In this document: piece by piece, positions 7,632 to 17,612 of the stretch
Position numbering within the stretch: position 1 is the first letter of the stretch
Layout: each line of letters opens with the position of its first letter
Source: Actinobacillus porcitonsillarum
GTDB taxonomy: Bacteria > Pseudomonadota > Gammaproteobacteria > Enterobacterales > Pasteurellaceae
DNA: 64,000 nucleotides
NCBI RefSeq assembly: GCF_003101015.1
Contig: NZ_CP029206.1
Location: 1,747,001-1,811,000 of the forward strand
Direction: 5' to 3'
Position numbers and translations under genes: made by a program
The notes under the pieces: model-generated
What the model saw: only the letters and a program-made list of their open reading frames with translations
Databases searched by the model: none
What the model was told of the DNA's origin: nothing

Positions 7632-10601
7632 CTAACGCGATAACACTTCACGTTTTCCACCTTTACCCGGTTCAGAGATGATCCCTTGAGCCTCAAGTTG
7701 ATCAATAATTCGTCCTGCACGGTTAAAGCCTAATGAAAAACGTCGTTGAATACCACTAATTGAGGTAATACCACTTTCAACCACAAACTCAACAACCTCA
7801 TCAAATAGTGGGTCTAAATCGCCTAATGCACCTCGATTAGTTGTATCCACTTCTTCTAAAGATTCTACAATGCTATCTAAGTATTGAGGCTTGCCTCGTG
7901 CCCGCCAGTTATCCGCAATACGAGAGACTTCATCATCTTCCATAAACGCACCATGCACTCGAATAATATCAGGGCTTCCGGCACCGGAATATAACATGTC
8001 GCCACGTCCTAATAAGGCTTCGGCGCCGCCTGCATCAAGAATCGTCCGAGAATCAATTTGGCTTGCAACGGTAAATGCAATTCGACTAGGGATATTCGCT
8101 TTAATTACACCAGTAATCACATCTGTGGACGGTCTTTGTGTCGCAAGAATTAGATGGATACCCACAGCTCGTGCTTTTTGTGCAATACGCATAATATACT
8201 CTTCGACTTCTTTACCGGCACTCATCATTAAATCGGCAAATTCATCAACGATTAACACGATATAACTTAACTTCGTTAATGGTGGAGGTAAAGCATCCAT
8301 TGAATCTCTTGGGCGCCAAGTCGGATCAGGAATTGGCATTTGCATAGCAGCTGCCTGATCAATTTTAGCGTTATACCCTTCAATATTACGAACTTGTAAA
8401 TGGCTGACTAATAAATAACGGCGTTCCATCTCTTCTACTGCCCAACGCAATGCATTTGCCGCTTTCTTCATATCTGTCACAACCGGTGTCAGAAGATGAG
8501 GAATATCATTATAAATAGAGAGTTCAACCACTTTCGGATCTATCATAATAAAGCGAACTTGTTCTGGTGTCAGTTTAAAGAGTAAACTCAAAATCATCGA
8601 ATTTACACCGACTGATTTTCCACCGCCCGTTTGCCCAGCCACTAATAAATGCGGCATTTTTGCCATATCAACAACAACAGGATTACCGCTAATATCTTTT
8701 CCCAATGCCATCGGTAGAGTTGCCTTGGTATTCACAAACTCATCACTACTTAAGACATCACGTAACCAAACTGTTTCTCGATGCTGGTTAGGCGTTTCAA
8801 TCCCCATATAAGGTTTACCTGGTACAACTTCTGTAATACGGATAGCCTTAAACATCAATTCTCGGGCTAAATCGCTTGCGAGAGAAGTGACCTTTGCCGC
8901 TTTCACACCTGCCGCCGGTTTGATTTCATAACGAGTTACGACGGGGCCAACCAAAACATCTTCGACGGTTGCCTTCACACCATAATTTGCTAATGCGGTT
9001 TCGATACGGCGAGAGGTCTCAAGAATTTCCTCTTCGGTAATTTGTCTTGTGCTTTGTTTATGCTCAGCCAATAAATCTAATGTTGGCAACGGCGTTGTCG
9101 GTTTTTCTAAAACCTTATTTTTTTGCAACAACGGATGAATGAGCGTATCGCCATAGCCTTTAGGGTAAACCGTACTATCAGAAGTTGTTGCTTTAATAGG
9201 TGTACTAAATTCTGAAGGCGTTGGTTCAGTACGGATTTTGACTTGTGCCGTTAAATCTGTACTGAAATCGGTTGAACCTTCTGTAATTTTATGAAAAGTC
9301 TGTTCTAACCCTGCTGCTTTCGCACGTGCTTCTACTTCAGCTAATCTTGCTCGCTCCATTTCAGCGAAGGCTTTTGCTCTCTCAGACTCAAAATCATCTT
9401 CCGTTTGGGTTTCCTCAACCTCTTTAAAAGGTGTTAGCTTTACGATAGGCTTCGCCATAGGTTGAAATTCTTGCATAAATGCCGGAGGCTGAACTTTATC
9501 CTCACTCATTTCGACTACTCTTTCTTCCTCATCTTCATATTCATCTTCCCATTCTTCTGCTGTTTCTTCTGATAATGCGCTTTCAGGGAGTTGAACTTTA
9601 AATTGCGCCGGATTCACAAAATTTGAATTTGTTAATTCATGAGGAATATCAACCGCTTGCATTTGAGATTGTTCTTCTGCCTGCGGATTTAATCTTACTT
9701 TAGGTAAGTCAATGTGTAGAATTTCTTCCTCTGTTTTTTCAGGTGCGATAACGTCATCTTGAGGATTAAATCCTTGAACGTTTACACTTGGTAAAGCAAG
9801 TTCTGCATCAACCTTAAACATCGAGCTACCATTTTCTTCATGTTCTTGTTCAATATGCGTGATCTCATCTTCTGATGTTGGGCGTAAGCCATGAATGTTA
9901 GGGCGTTTAAAATGCGTTGGATCTGTGAACTGATTTTCAACATTTCGCATTTTTTCCGTTTGTTCTACAGATTCTTCATTTAAATCAACTACCACATTTT
10001 CGGCTTCTGATGAAACGATTTCTTCTGTTTTCTTCTCATCTTTTGCTGTCACCCAGTCATAAAACTGTGTAAATAGTGGGATAAGAGATTGTCCGGAACA
10101 AAAATAGAAACCTACTGCCACACACAACATCGAAACGAACAATGTTCCAAATTGCCCAATGCTCGAATCTAATAAAGCATGTAGCATACTTCCGATAAAT
10201 CCACCAGAGAGATAATAAACAGAGTTACTTAAGACAGACGTTGCGATACCTGATAGACCCAACATCAGGAGTAAAAAACTCCCGATTCGGAGTGAAAGTT
10301 GTTTGAAGGTCAGATCTTCAGCCATACGGGTAATAAGCGCATAAGCTGAAGCCCCAGTGATTGAAAATGGAACAAGAAAACTTAATTTCCCGAAAAAGGC
10401 ATAAAGTAAATCAATAATCCATGCCCCTAAACTACCTGTTTTATTAAGGATTTGATTTTCCGTCGCAGAACTCGCTACACTCCAAGCGTTATCTAAAGGA
10501 CTATAACTTGCCCACGCTAAAATAAGATAGATACCCAATAACCCGACTATCGCAATCGCAAAGTTAATGAGATTTTCCTTTCCTCTAAGTCGTTTAATCA
10601 C
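7632..10601 (-). CDS. ftsK: DNA translocase FtsK
   Basis: FtsK anchors at the septum and pumps chromosomal DNA so that XerCD can resolve dimers at dif. The 989 aa comprise four N-terminal membrane segments (about 15-165), an acidic low-complexity linker (about 190-470) shorter than in E. coli (1329 aa in total), a RecA-like motor with Walker A GQTGGGKS near residue 655 and Walker B LIVDEFADL near 785, and a C-terminal gamma winged helix ending in GISEPGKGGKREVL-type wording that reads KOPS. The lrp gene lies 9 bp upstream, the conserved lrp-ftsK arrangement. The downstream lolA gene of E. coli is missing. Confidence 0.96.
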   Translation of the reverse strand: MIKRLRGKENLINFAIAIVGLLGIYLILAWASYSPLDNAWSVASSATENQILNKTGSLGAWIIDLLYAFFGKLSFLVPFSITGASAYALITRMAEDLTFKQLSLRIGSFLLLMLGLSGIATSVLSNSVYYLSGGFIGSMLHALLDSSIGQFGTLFVSMLCVAVGFYFCSGQSLIPLFTQFYDWVTAKDEKKTEEIVSSEAENVVVDLNEESVEQTEKMRNVENQFTDPTHFKRPNIHGLRPTSEDEITHIEQEHEENGSSMFKVDAELALPSVNVQGFNPQDDVIAPEKTEEEILHIDLPKVRLNPQAEEQSQMQAVDIPHELTNSNFVNPAQFKVQLPESALSEETAEEWEDEYEDEEERVVEMSEDKVQPPAFMQEFQPMAKPIVKLTPFKEVEETQTEDDFESERAKAFAEMERARLAEVEARAKAAGLEQTFHKITEGSTDFSTDLTAQVKIRTEPTPSEFSTPIKATTSDSTVYPKGYGDTLIHPLLQKNKVLEKPTTPLPTLDLLAEHKQSTRQITEEEILETSRRIETALANYGVKATVEDVLVGPVVTRYEIKPAAGVKAAKVTSLASDLARELMFKAIRITEVVPGKPYMGIETPNQHRETVWLRDVLSSDEFVNTKATLPMALGKDISGNPVVVDMAKMPHLLVAGQTGGGKSVGVNSMILSLLFKLTPEQVRFIMIDPKVVELSIYNDIPHLLTPVVTDMKKAANALRWAVEEMERRYLLVSHLQVRNIEGYNAKIDQAAAMQMPIPDPTWRPRDSMDALPPPLTKLSYIVLIVDEFADLMMSAGKEVEEYIMRIAQKARAVGIHLILATQRPSTDVITGVIKANIPSRIAFTVASQIDSRTILDAGGAEALLGRGDMLYSGAGSPDIIRVHGAFMEDDEVSRIADNWRARGKPQYLDSIVESLEEVDTTNRGALGDLDPLFDEVVEFVVESGITSISGIQRRFSLGFNRAGRIIDQLEAQGIISEPGKGGKREVLSR

Positions 10602-10610
10602 ATTTAATCC

Positions 10611-11093
10611 TTATTTTAATAGTAGGTAGTTGGTTTGCTTGACTTCTTCCATAACCACATAGGTTCGGGTATCGTTTACCCCCGGTAAACGTAACAAGGT
10701 GGTTCCAAGTAATTTACGATAGGCAGCCATATCTGCCACACGAGTTTTGAGAAGATAATCAAAATCCCCTGATACCAAATGACATTCTTGAATTTCGTCT
10801 AATTGTTGTACTGCTTGGTTAAACTCTTCAAAAACATCTGGTTTACCTCTTACTAGCGTAATTTCGACAATGACCAAAAGAGGGGCTTCGAGTAATTCCG
10901 GGTTAAGCAACGCACGATATCCCATAATCACATTTTGTTTTTCCAAGCGTTTAACCCGTTCTAAACAAGGGGTCGGTGAAAGCCCTACACGTTTAGAAAG
11001 CTCAATATTAGAGATTTTTCCGTTACGTTGTAGTTCATTGAGAATTTTAAGATCTATCGCATCAAGTGCTCTTGCTAATTTTTTATTTTCCAT
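10611..11093 (-). CDS. lrp: Leucine-responsive regulatory protein Lrp
   Basis: This is a global feast/famine regulator of amino-acid metabolism. The 160 aa have an N-terminal AsnC-type helix-turn-helix (about 15-60, with LQRNGKISNIELSKRVGLS) and a C-terminal RAM ligand-binding domain (about 70-155, with CHLVSGDFDYLLK). The wording matches enterobacterial Lrp closely and the context before ftsK is conserved. It is probably cotranscribed with ftsK. Confidence 0.94.
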   Translation of the reverse strand: MENKKLARALDAIDLKILNELQRNGKISNIELSKRVGLSPTPCLERVKRLEKQNVIMGYRALLNPELLEAPLLVIVEITLVRGKPDVFEEFNQAVQQLDEIQECHLVSGDFDYLLKTRVADMAAYRKLLGTTLLRLPGVNDTRTYVVMEEVKQTNYLLLK

Positions 11094-11140
11094 TTGATTA
11101 TCCTATTCGTTGCCTGACTCAAATTATACCGAATATCCGA

Positions 11141-12262
11141 TCAGTGATCTAATACTTGTGCAATGCGTTTTCCATATTCTGTTCGCCAACCCGTTAATAA
11201 TTCAGGCGTTTTATCTGCCGGCTTACCTTTCAAATGCCATTTGAATAATTGATTTAATTGACGTTTACTCGCCAATAATTCAGGGGCAAGATCAAGCGGT
11301 TGAATTTCTTGCATTTTTTGCTGCATTGCTTTAAGGGCATATTTATAACCTTTTTCATCCACTAAGCGTACCACTTTCTCAGGATAATGTTCGGGTAACA
11401 CAGCCATGCCTTGTTCAACTAAACGTAAGATTTTTTTTCCGTGAATTCTGACTTCATTCGGGTGCATAAATTCCAAGAGTTGTGATGTATGTTTAGGCAA
11501 TTGACGAGCAATTTCATATAAATTTTGTTCTTTAATGACAAAATTGAGTGCTAAGTCTCTTTTTTGCGCTTCTTCCCATCGCCATTTTGTGAGAAGTTGT
11601 AATACAGCAAGTTGATAAGGTTCTAATCGCCATGCATTAGCAATATGTTTATACATTTGGTCTGGATTTTCATCTTTCAGTTTTCTATGTAAGAACTTTT
11701 GACACTCTTCCTCCACGGCTTTTTGCCAACGGTTTTCAGAAAGCTCTTTTTGCATTTTGTGATAAACCGGCAACAAATAAAACACATCGGCGGCAGCGTA
11801 TTGACACTGTATTTCACTTAAAGGACGAGCCAACCAATCTGTTCTAGAAGCGCCCTTATCTAATTCAATATGAAGATAATGTTCTACGAGCTTCGCAAAT
11901 CCAATCGAAATTCCTCGATTTAAGAAGCCGGCAACAACTTGTGTATCAACTAAAGGCGTTGGTAATTGTTTAAAGCGATATTCAAAAACTTCTAGATCTT
12001 CACTACACGCATGTAAGACTTTAATGACGTCGGGATTAGCTAATAATGCAATAAAAGGGGAAAAATCTTCAATGCTACTTGGATCAATTAAGCTGACTTG
12101 CTCGCCATCAAACAATTGAATTAAGCCTAATTGAGGGTAAAAAGAACGGATACGGATAAATTCAGTATCTAATGCAATCGCTTTTTTAGTGGCAGCTTTC
12201 TGGCAGACTTCGTCTAATTGTTGGCTAGTCGAAACCCAATGATAATGGATAGTTTGGTGCAT
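11141..12262 (-). CDS. rnd: Ribonuclease D
   Basis: RNase D is a 3'-5' exoribonuclease that trims tRNA precursors and other small RNAs. The 373 aa (375 in E. coli) show the DEDDy exonuclease motifs: DTEFIR near 33-38, the LHACSEDLEVF segment with its Asp near 90, and YAAADVFYL near 160 with catalytic Tyr and Asp. An HRDC domain follows (about 215-290), then a second HRDC-like region. It is transcribed divergently from the mlc-like gene. Confidence 0.94.
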   Translation of the reverse strand: MHQTIHYHWVSTSQQLDEVCQKAATKKAIALDTEFIRIRSFYPQLGLIQLFDGEQVSLIDPSSIEDFSPFIALLANPDVIKVLHACSEDLEVFEYRFKQLPTPLVDTQVVAGFLNRGISIGFAKLVEHYLHIELDKGASRTDWLARPLSEIQCQYAAADVFYLLPVYHKMQKELSENRWQKAVEEECQKFLHRKLKDENPDQMYKHIANAWRLEPYQLAVLQLLTKWRWEEAQKRDLALNFVIKEQNLYEIARQLPKHTSQLLEFMHPNEVRIHGKKILRLVEQGMAVLPEHYPEKVVRLVDEKGYKYALKAMQQKMQEIQPLDLAPELLASKRQLNQLFKWHLKGKPADKTPELLTGWRTEYGKRIAQVLDH

Positions 12263-12304
12263 TTTTAAACGTTCTCTCGATTTTCTTTAATTTTAAAAAT
12301 AAAT

Positions 12305-12324
12305 AATGTGAATTGGATCACATT
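12305..12324. promoter_or_regulatory. CRP-binding site upstream of mlc
   Basis: TGTGA-ATTGGA-TCACA at 12307-12322 has two perfect CRP half-sites at canonical spacing, flanked by AA and TT. It lies between divergent rnd and the mlc-like gene, about 90 bp upstream of the chosen mlc start. E. coli mlc is also under CRP control. Confidence 0.8.
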
Positions 12325-12412
12325 CTGAAAATAAATTGGTTGTATTCCTCCAAAATTAAAGGAAAATAATAACCAAATGGAGCAAATAAAACAAAATAAT
12401 AAGGAAAAAAAG

Positions 12413-13594
12413 ATGACAGAAAATCGGATTCAAAACATTGGCACAATTTATCGCTTAATTGAGCAATTTGAATTGATTTCAAGAACCGATCTTGCCAAAT
12501 TAGCCGGCTTAGCGCCAGCCTCTATTACCAATATTACTAAAGCGTTAATTGACAAACAGTTCATTATTGAACGTACCGCTCAAGATTCTATTTCCCGTGG
12601 AAGACCTGCTGTCGGGCTTTCTGTTTCCCCATTTTTCTGGCGTTTACTCTGTTTAACCATCTCGTCAGAGAAAATTCATGTTTCTCTTTGCGAATTAAAC
12701 GGAACGCCTCTTTATACTGAGAATTATACCGTTTCTTCCATAGATTATCCTAGCCTTGACACACTAATTATGGAAAATCTGCAAGATTTTCAGCAAAAAT
12801 ACCCGCTTGCAAAAGAACAATTGTTGGCTATTTCTGTTTGTGTTGTCGGGAAAATAGACGCGAATAAACGTATGATTACCGAACTAGGGGGACAACAATT
12901 GCACTGTCCTCTTATGGAAAAACTAGAATCTCATTTCACACACCCTATTTTACTGAATGAACATTTCCATCTTTGGTTACTGGCAGAATCAACCGTAGGG
13001 AGCTTAATTAGCGATGATAATGTCATTTTCTTACAGCTTGATGAATCCATTAACTTAAGTGTTCTCATGCGTGGTGCACTGCTCTATCAACAATCAAAAA
13101 TGAATGTGGATAAGATGTTAATGCCTAAATTCAGCCCATTAAGTGACCAAATTTTTCCTGAACTTGATGAAATCCAACGTTATCAACTTACCAATCAAGT
13201 CACATTCTCAGCATTAATAAGATTAATTGATTTACATCTACCGAATACCTTGAAAACAAGTCAGGAAAAAATTAACTTCCTTTGTGAACAAATAGAACAA
13301 CAAAATGAGCAAGCATTGCTTATTCTCAACCATATTAGTGATAACTTGGCGTATGTGTTGATGAATCTTATCAATATATTCTCTACACAAAAAGTACTGT
13401 TTGATTCTCCTTTATTAAAAGTTAAACAGGTTTTATTTGAACAAATTACTGAGAAATTACAAAAAACCTTGCTTATTGATAACCTTAACATTCAATTGGT
13501 AACAAGCCAATTTGAATGGAATAATGAAATTATCCCCTGTTCTGCAATAAAACAAGGAATTTATGAAGGAAGTTTGATCAAGGACATAAACTAG
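12413..13594 (+). CDS. mlc: Mlc-like ROK-family transcriptional repressor (no zinc motif)
   Basis: In E. coli, Mlc represses ptsG and other sugar-uptake genes and is sequestered by dephosphorylated PtsG. The 393-aa product starts with a winged helix-turn-helix (about 12-65, with SRTDLAKLAGLAPASIT) and the GRPAVGL linker, both matching Mlc. The ROK domain follows but is strongly diverged: the CxCGxxGCxE zinc cluster and the glycine-rich ROK signature are absent, the corresponding stretch reading SPLSDQIFPELDEIQ. The downstream bioD gene repeats the E. coli mlc-ynfK order, which supports orthology. The ATG at 12413 is preferred to one at 12377 because AAGGAAA lies at proper spacing. Identity as a NagC-type paralogue is the alternative. 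Confidence 0.75.
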   Translation: MTENRIQNIGTIYRLIEQFELISRTDLAKLAGLAPASITNITKALIDKQFIIERTAQDSISRGRPAVGLSVSPFFWRLLCLTISSEKIHVSLCELNGTPLYTENYTVSSIDYPSLDTLIMENLQDFQQKYPLAKEQLLAISVCVVGKIDANKRMITELGGQQLHCPLMEKLESHFTHPILLNEHFHLWLLAESTVGSLISDDNVIFLQLDESINLSVLMRGALLYQQSKMNVDKMLMPKFSPLSDQIFPELDEIQRYQLTNQVTFSALIRLIDLHLPNTLKTSQEKINFLCEQIEQQNEQALLILNHISDNLAYVLMNLINIFSTQKVLFDSPLLKVKQVLFEQITEKLQKTLLIDNLNIQLVTSQFEWNNEIIPCSAIKQGIYEGSLIKDIN

Positions 13595-13655
13595 CTTACG
13601 CTTTTTAGATAGACTTATGGCTATTTGGAATCTGACTTAATAAGGAAGGACAAAT

Positions 13656-14375
13656 ATGCCATCTCTCTTTATCACAGGAACAGATACCAATGTTGGAAAA
13701 ACAATTGTTACCCGTGCATTGTTACAAACATTGGCACAATATGATGTTCCTGTTGTACCTTACAAACCGATTGCCTGCGGTGGTGCGGAAGAATTACCAA
13801 CAGAATTACCTCAAGATGATTATGCAAGTGAAGATAATAGTGACGTTTTAACATTACTTAAAAGCACACTTCCTCAAGTACAATATCGAGAAATCAACAG
13901 CTATACCTTTACACATTCTAGTACACCTGTTTTTGCGGCATTAGATGCAGTAAGGCATATTCATGTTGAAAAACTTAACTATGATTTAACACGCTTACAG
14001 AAGAAATATCATAATATTCTTGTGGAAGGGACTTATGGTTGGCTAACCCCCATCAATAAAGACTTCAGTTTTGCGGATTGGGTTCAGCAAAATAAAATGC
14101 CCGTTATCTTAGTGGTGGGCATTAAAGAAGGTTGTGCAAATCATGCTTTACTTACGGCACAAGCAATTAAAGCCAGCGGTGTTCCCCTAATTGGCTGGGT
14201 AGCTAATCGCATAAATCCAGGGCTTCGTCATTATGTGGAGTTAGTTGAAATGCTAACACAAAAAATTGACGCTCCATTATTAGGACAAATCCCTTATATT
14301 GGAAGACCTGAAGAAAAAGAACTGCATCAATTTATTCAGAACCCCGAACCTTTATTGCAATATTTTCGTAAATAA
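13656..14375 (+). CDS. bioD: Dethiobiotin synthetase (BioD2-like)
   Basis: BioD makes dethiobiotin from diaminopelargonic acid, CO2 and ATP, the penultimate step of biotin synthesis. The 239 aa carry the P-loop GTDTNVGKT (8-16), the KPIACGG segment and EGTYGWLTPI, where most BioD proteins read EGAGG(W)..P; this variant resembles the E. coli second copy YnfK/BioD2. No other bio gene is nearby; the neighbour is the mlc-like repressor 61 bp upstream, the same pairing as E. coli mlc-ynfK. Confidence 0.88.
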   Translation: MPSLFITGTDTNVGKTIVTRALLQTLAQYDVPVVPYKPIACGGAEELPTELPQDDYASEDNSDVLTLLKSTLPQVQYREINSYTFTHSSTPVFAALDAVRHIHVEKLNYDLTRLQKKYHNILVEGTYGWLTPINKDFSFADWVQQNKMPVILVVGIKEGCANHALLTAQAIKASGVPLIGWVANRINPGLRHYVELVEMLTQKIDAPLLGQIPYIGRPEEKELHQFIQNPEPLLQYFRK

Positions 14376-14382
14376 GAATAAC

Positions 14383-14408
14383 AAAACTCCCCTAGTGGGG
14401 AGTTTTTT
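14383..14408. terminator. Bidirectional terminator between bioD and the HerA-like ATPase
   Basis: AAAACTCCCC and GGGGAGTTTT pair around TAGT, with a T-run at the plus-strand end, between convergent genes. Confidence 0.9.
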
Positions 14409-14412
14409 CATA

Positions 14413-15903
14413 TTATTTCTTCGTTATCGCACCTAAAAGTCCACGCATAATCTGCTTAGTAAGATTATTTCTGAGATTGCGTCCAACTTGCTGTGCTACT
14501 TGACTAACAACTTGTTCCGTTAAAGATTGATCTTTTTTCTTTTTCGTCCCAAAAATTGAACCAATTAGTCCGCCTACAAAGCTCTCTTCGCCTTCTTCCT
14601 CTGCTTGTTTTTGCGCTTCAACTTGTTTTGCCTGATCGTTTAACATTTCAAATGCTGAGACATTATCGACATATTGGCTGTAATGGAGATAAAGGTCATC
14701 TTGTTTAACTAAACTATCTCGTTCTGCCGCTGTTAATGGAGTCAATTGGCTTCTTGGTGGGTAAATATAAGCCACCTCAACCGGCGTTGGCATGCCTTTT
14801 TCATCTAACACCGAAATCAAGGCTTCTCCAACCCCTAGTGTCGTAATTGCTTCAACAACATCAACACCTTTATTCGCACGGAAGGTTTCTGCCGCAGATT
14901 TAACCGCCTTTTGATCTCTTGGCGTAAAAGCTCGTAAAGCATGCTGAATACGGTTACCTAGTTGTCCTAAAACGCTGTCTGGTAAGTCTAGCGGATTTTG
15001 TGTAACAAAATAAACACCGACACCTTTAGAACGAATTAAGCGGACAACTTGCTCAATCTTATCAACCAACACAGTTGGTGCACCATCAAACAAGAGATGC
15101 GCTTCATCAAAGAATAGCACAAATTTAGGCTTATCCGGATCGCCGACTTCCGGTAATTTTTCAAAGAGCTCCGCCATAAACCAAAGCAAGAACGCACCAT
15201 ACATACGAGGCGAATTAATCAATTTTTCTGAATTTAGAACGTTGATGACGCCTTTACCATTACGGGTTTGAATCCAATCGAATAAATCTAATGCCGGTTC
15301 GCCAAAGAGCTTTTCTGCACCTTCATTTTCTAGCGCAAGTAGCGCACGCTGAATTGCCCCAACACTTGCTGCAGAAACATTGCCATATTCCACTTGGAAT
15401 TGTTTAGCATTTTCTGCAACAAATTTTAACATTGCACGAAGATCTTTAAGATCGATAAGCAATAATCCTTGATCATCTGCAACACGGAAAACTAAATTAA
15501 GTAATCCCTCTTGGGTTTCATTCAAATTCAATAAACGAGCCAGTAGCATTGGACCCATTTCAGAAATGGTTGTTCGTAGCGGTATGCCCGTTTCACCAAA
15601 TACGTCCCAATAGGATACAGGGTAACCGTTTAGATAACTTTCTCCCCCTAAATTGAATTGCTCAATGCGTTCTGCAATTTTTCCACTAAATTGACCCGCT
15701 TGTGAAATCCCTGAAATATCGCCTTTCACATCAACAAGGAAAACAGGAACACCGTGGTCACTAAAACTTTCCGCTAACTTACGTAACGTAACAGTTTTCC
15801 CTGTACCTGTTGCACCAGCAATTAGACCATGGCGGTTAGCCATTTTTGCTGTTAATGAAATTACATTACCCTCTTTAGATTGGGCAATCGCATAATTTGT
15901 CAT
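14413..15903 (-). CDS. yjgR: HerA-like ATPase of the DUF853 (YjgR) family
   Basis: This is a hexameric-type AAA/HerA-FtsK ATPase of unknown cellular role, probably acting on nucleic acid. The 496 aa (500 in E. coli YjgR) have Walker A GATGTGKT near residues 30-37, the [11 protein letters not shown] segment, Walker [15 protein letters not shown] near 260-273, the [19 protein letters not shown] sensor region and an R-rich [11 protein letters not shown] stretch. The C-terminus ends in a basic, glycine-spaced tail. The start follows a small lipoprotein gene by 11 bp, suggesting cotranscription. Confidence 0.85.
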   Translation of the reverse strand: MTNYAIAQSKEGNVISLTAKMANRHGLIAGATGTGKTVTLRKLAESFSDHGVPVFLVDVKGDISGISQAGQFSGKIAERIEQFNLGGESYLNGYPVSYWDVFGETGIPLRTTISEMGPMLLARLLNLNETQEGLLNLVFRVADDQGLLLIDLKDLRAMLKFVAENAKQFQVEYGNVSAASVGAIQRALLALENEGAEKLFGEPALDLFDWIQTRNGKGVINVLNSEKLINSPRMYGAFLLWFMAELFEKLPEVGDPDKPKFVLFFDEAHLLFDGAPTVLVDKIEQVVRLIRSKGVGVYFVTQNPLDLPDSVLGQLGNRIQHALRAFTPRDQKAVKSAAETFRANKGVDVVEAITTLGVGEALISVLDEKGMPTPVEVAYIYPPRSQLTPLTAAERDSLVKQDDLYLHYSQYVDNVSAFEMLNDQAKQVEAQKQAEEEGEESFVGGLIGSIFGTKKKKDQSLTEQVVSQVAQQVGRNLRNNLTKQIMRGLLGAITKK

Positions 15904-15914
15904 GTTTTCTCTCT

Positions 15915-16307
15915 CTATGATTTAATGCCAACTTGGAAACCTCGTTCCCAATTTTTCTGATAACCGATTGGTCCTGAACCTTTGCAATAAGCCACACGCT
16001 GTTGAAACATCGAGTTTCTTTGGCTACGGAATGATTTGCCAACCCGAAACCCATCTAAATACCAATCGTCAAGATCGTTACAAGCTGTTGTGTTAATACG
16101 CCCATGTGCGATCTGTTGTGTTTTAGTTTTCTTTGTTGTATGAGTGTAATTGCCCTTCGGTTCTGGGTACCCCTTTGTCACATTGACAGCTTGTCTTGGT
16201 TTATTGGGTTCAAATGTTTTACCCAAATCATCCCAAAACTCTTGTGTATCTGCTGTGCATGCTGATAAGAATACTGGTAATAAAAGGTAAATGATCTTAT
16301 GTTTCAT
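15915..16307 (-). CDS. Small lipoprotein, DUF2799-like
   Basis: The function is unknown. The N-terminus [17 protein letters not shown] is a lipoprotein signal with the cysteine at residue 17. The mature part has three further cysteines and a tryptophan/glycine-rich repeat-like pattern ([14 protein letters not shown] then [14 protein letters not shown]) that resembles DUF2799 proteins. It begins 3 bp after the rhlB stop and ends 11 bp before the HerA-like gene, so it sits in a tight rhlB-lipoprotein-ATPase run. The DUF assignment is from memory of the pattern. Confidence 0.65.
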   Translation of the reverse strand: MKHKIIYLLLPVFLSACTADTQEFWDDLGKTFEPNKPRQAVNVTKGYPEPKGNYTHTTKKTKTQQIAHGRINTTACNDLDDWYLDGFRVGKSFRSQRNSMFQQRVAYCKGSGPIGYQKNWERGFQVGIKS

Positions 16308-16310
16308 ATT

Positions 16311-17525
16311 TTATCGTTTCACATTCCGATTAAATCTTGGTGCTCTTTTTACTTTAGGCAAAGCCAATAGTGCTTGGCTATCATATTGACTGACCGGAAT
16401 AGAATGTCCGATATATTCTTCAATTGCCGGTAAATTTACTGCATAACGCTCACAGGCAAAACTAATAGAATGTCCACTTTGCCCTGCTCGACCGGTTCGT
16501 CCAATTCGGTGTACATAATCTTCACGATCATCAGGTAAATCGTAATTAAAGACGTGAGTCACTTCAGGAATATGCAAACCACGCGCAGCAACATCTGTTG
16601 CGACTAAAATATCCAATTCCCCTTTTGTAAAGCTATCTAATAACGCTAAGCGTTTTTTCTGAGCAATATCTCCCGTTAATAATCCCACTCGATGACCATC
16701 AGCAAGCAAGTATTGCCAAATTTCTTCACATTTTTGTTTGGTATTTGCGAAAATCATACAACGCTCTGGCCATTCTTCCTCTAATAAGGTAAGAAGTAGC
16801 GCCATTTTATCTTCATTAGACGGATAAAAAAGTTCTTCTTTAATCCGATGCCCAGTACGTTGTAACGGTTCTATCTCGACATAGGAAGCATTATTCATAT
16901 CTTCGTAAGCGAGTTCTCGTACTCGAGGAGATAATGTTGCGGAAAATAACATCGTCAAACGTTGTTCCGGTTTAGGGCATTTGCGCATTAAGTAACGAAT
17001 ATCCTTAATAAACCCAAGATCAAACATGCGATCCGCTTCATCTAATACAATGACCTGAACGCAATCTAAGTTGATGATTCCTTGTTTTACGTAATCAATA
17101 ACACGACCTGTAGTACCAACAAGAATATCAACGCCTTTTTCAATGGCTTCAACCTGTTTCTCATAACCATCGCCACCATAAGCTAAGGCCAATTTTAAAT
17201 CTGAATGTTTAACCAACAGCTCGGCATCAGAGGCAATTTGTACGGCTAATTCACGTGTAGGGGCTAAAATCAATGCTCGAGGTTGATTTTTCTTGCTTTG
17301 GCATTCGTTAGTCAGCAAATGGTGGAACGTTGCAATTAAAAACGCCATCGTTTTTCCTGTACCTGTTTGCGCTTGTCCGGCAATATCATTCCCTTTTAAC
17401 GTGATCGGTAATGTTTTTGCTTGAATCGGTGTACAGAATTCAAATCCTTTACTTTCTAAGGCGGCTAATACATTTTCGTGGATCGAAAAGTCAATAAACC
17501 GTTGTTCTGTTAAATGCTGGGACAT
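16311..17525 (-). CDS. rhlB: DEAD-box RNA helicase RhlB
   Basis: RhlB is an ATP-dependent RNA helicase that unwinds structured mRNA for PNPase in the RNase E degradosome. The 404 aa (421 in E. coli) carry the Q motif near 32, AQTGTGKT (52-59), PTRELA, a GTTGR variant of motif Ib, DEAD near 163-166, SAT and HRIGRTGR. The C-terminal tail is shorter and basic ([13 protein letters not shown]). It lies downstream of a terminator that ends topA. Confidence 0.93.
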   Translation of the reverse strand: MSQHLTEQRFIDFSIHENVLAALESKGFEFCTPIQAKTLPITLKGNDIAGQAQTGTGKTMAFLIATFHHLLTNECQSKKNQPRALILAPTRELAVQIASDAELLVKHSDLKLALAYGGDGYEKQVEAIEKGVDILVGTTGRVIDYVKQGIINLDCVQVIVLDEADRMFDLGFIKDIRYLMRKCPKPEQRLTMLFSATLSPRVRELAYEDMNNASYVEIEPLQRTGHRIKEELFYPSNEDKMALLLTLLEEEWPERCMIFANTKQKCEEIWQYLLADGHRVGLLTGDIAQKKRLALLDSFTKGELDILVATDVAARGLHIPEVTHVFNYDLPDDREDYVHRIGRTGRAGQSGHSISFACERYAVNLPAIEEYIGHSIPVSQYDSQALLALPKVKRAPRFNRNVKR

Positions 17526-17569
17526 TAAATCCTTCCTTCTTTTGTTATACAGGTAAATAATACCTTAAA

Positions 17570-17600
17570 ATAAAAAAAGGAGGAAAAAAAATTCCTCCTT
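17570..17600 (-). terminator. Terminator of topA
   Basis: On the minus strand AAGGAGGAA pairs with TTCCTCCTT around six bases and is followed by seven Ts, 13 bases after the topA stop. Confidence 0.9.
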
Positions 17601-17612
17601 GTTTACATATCT

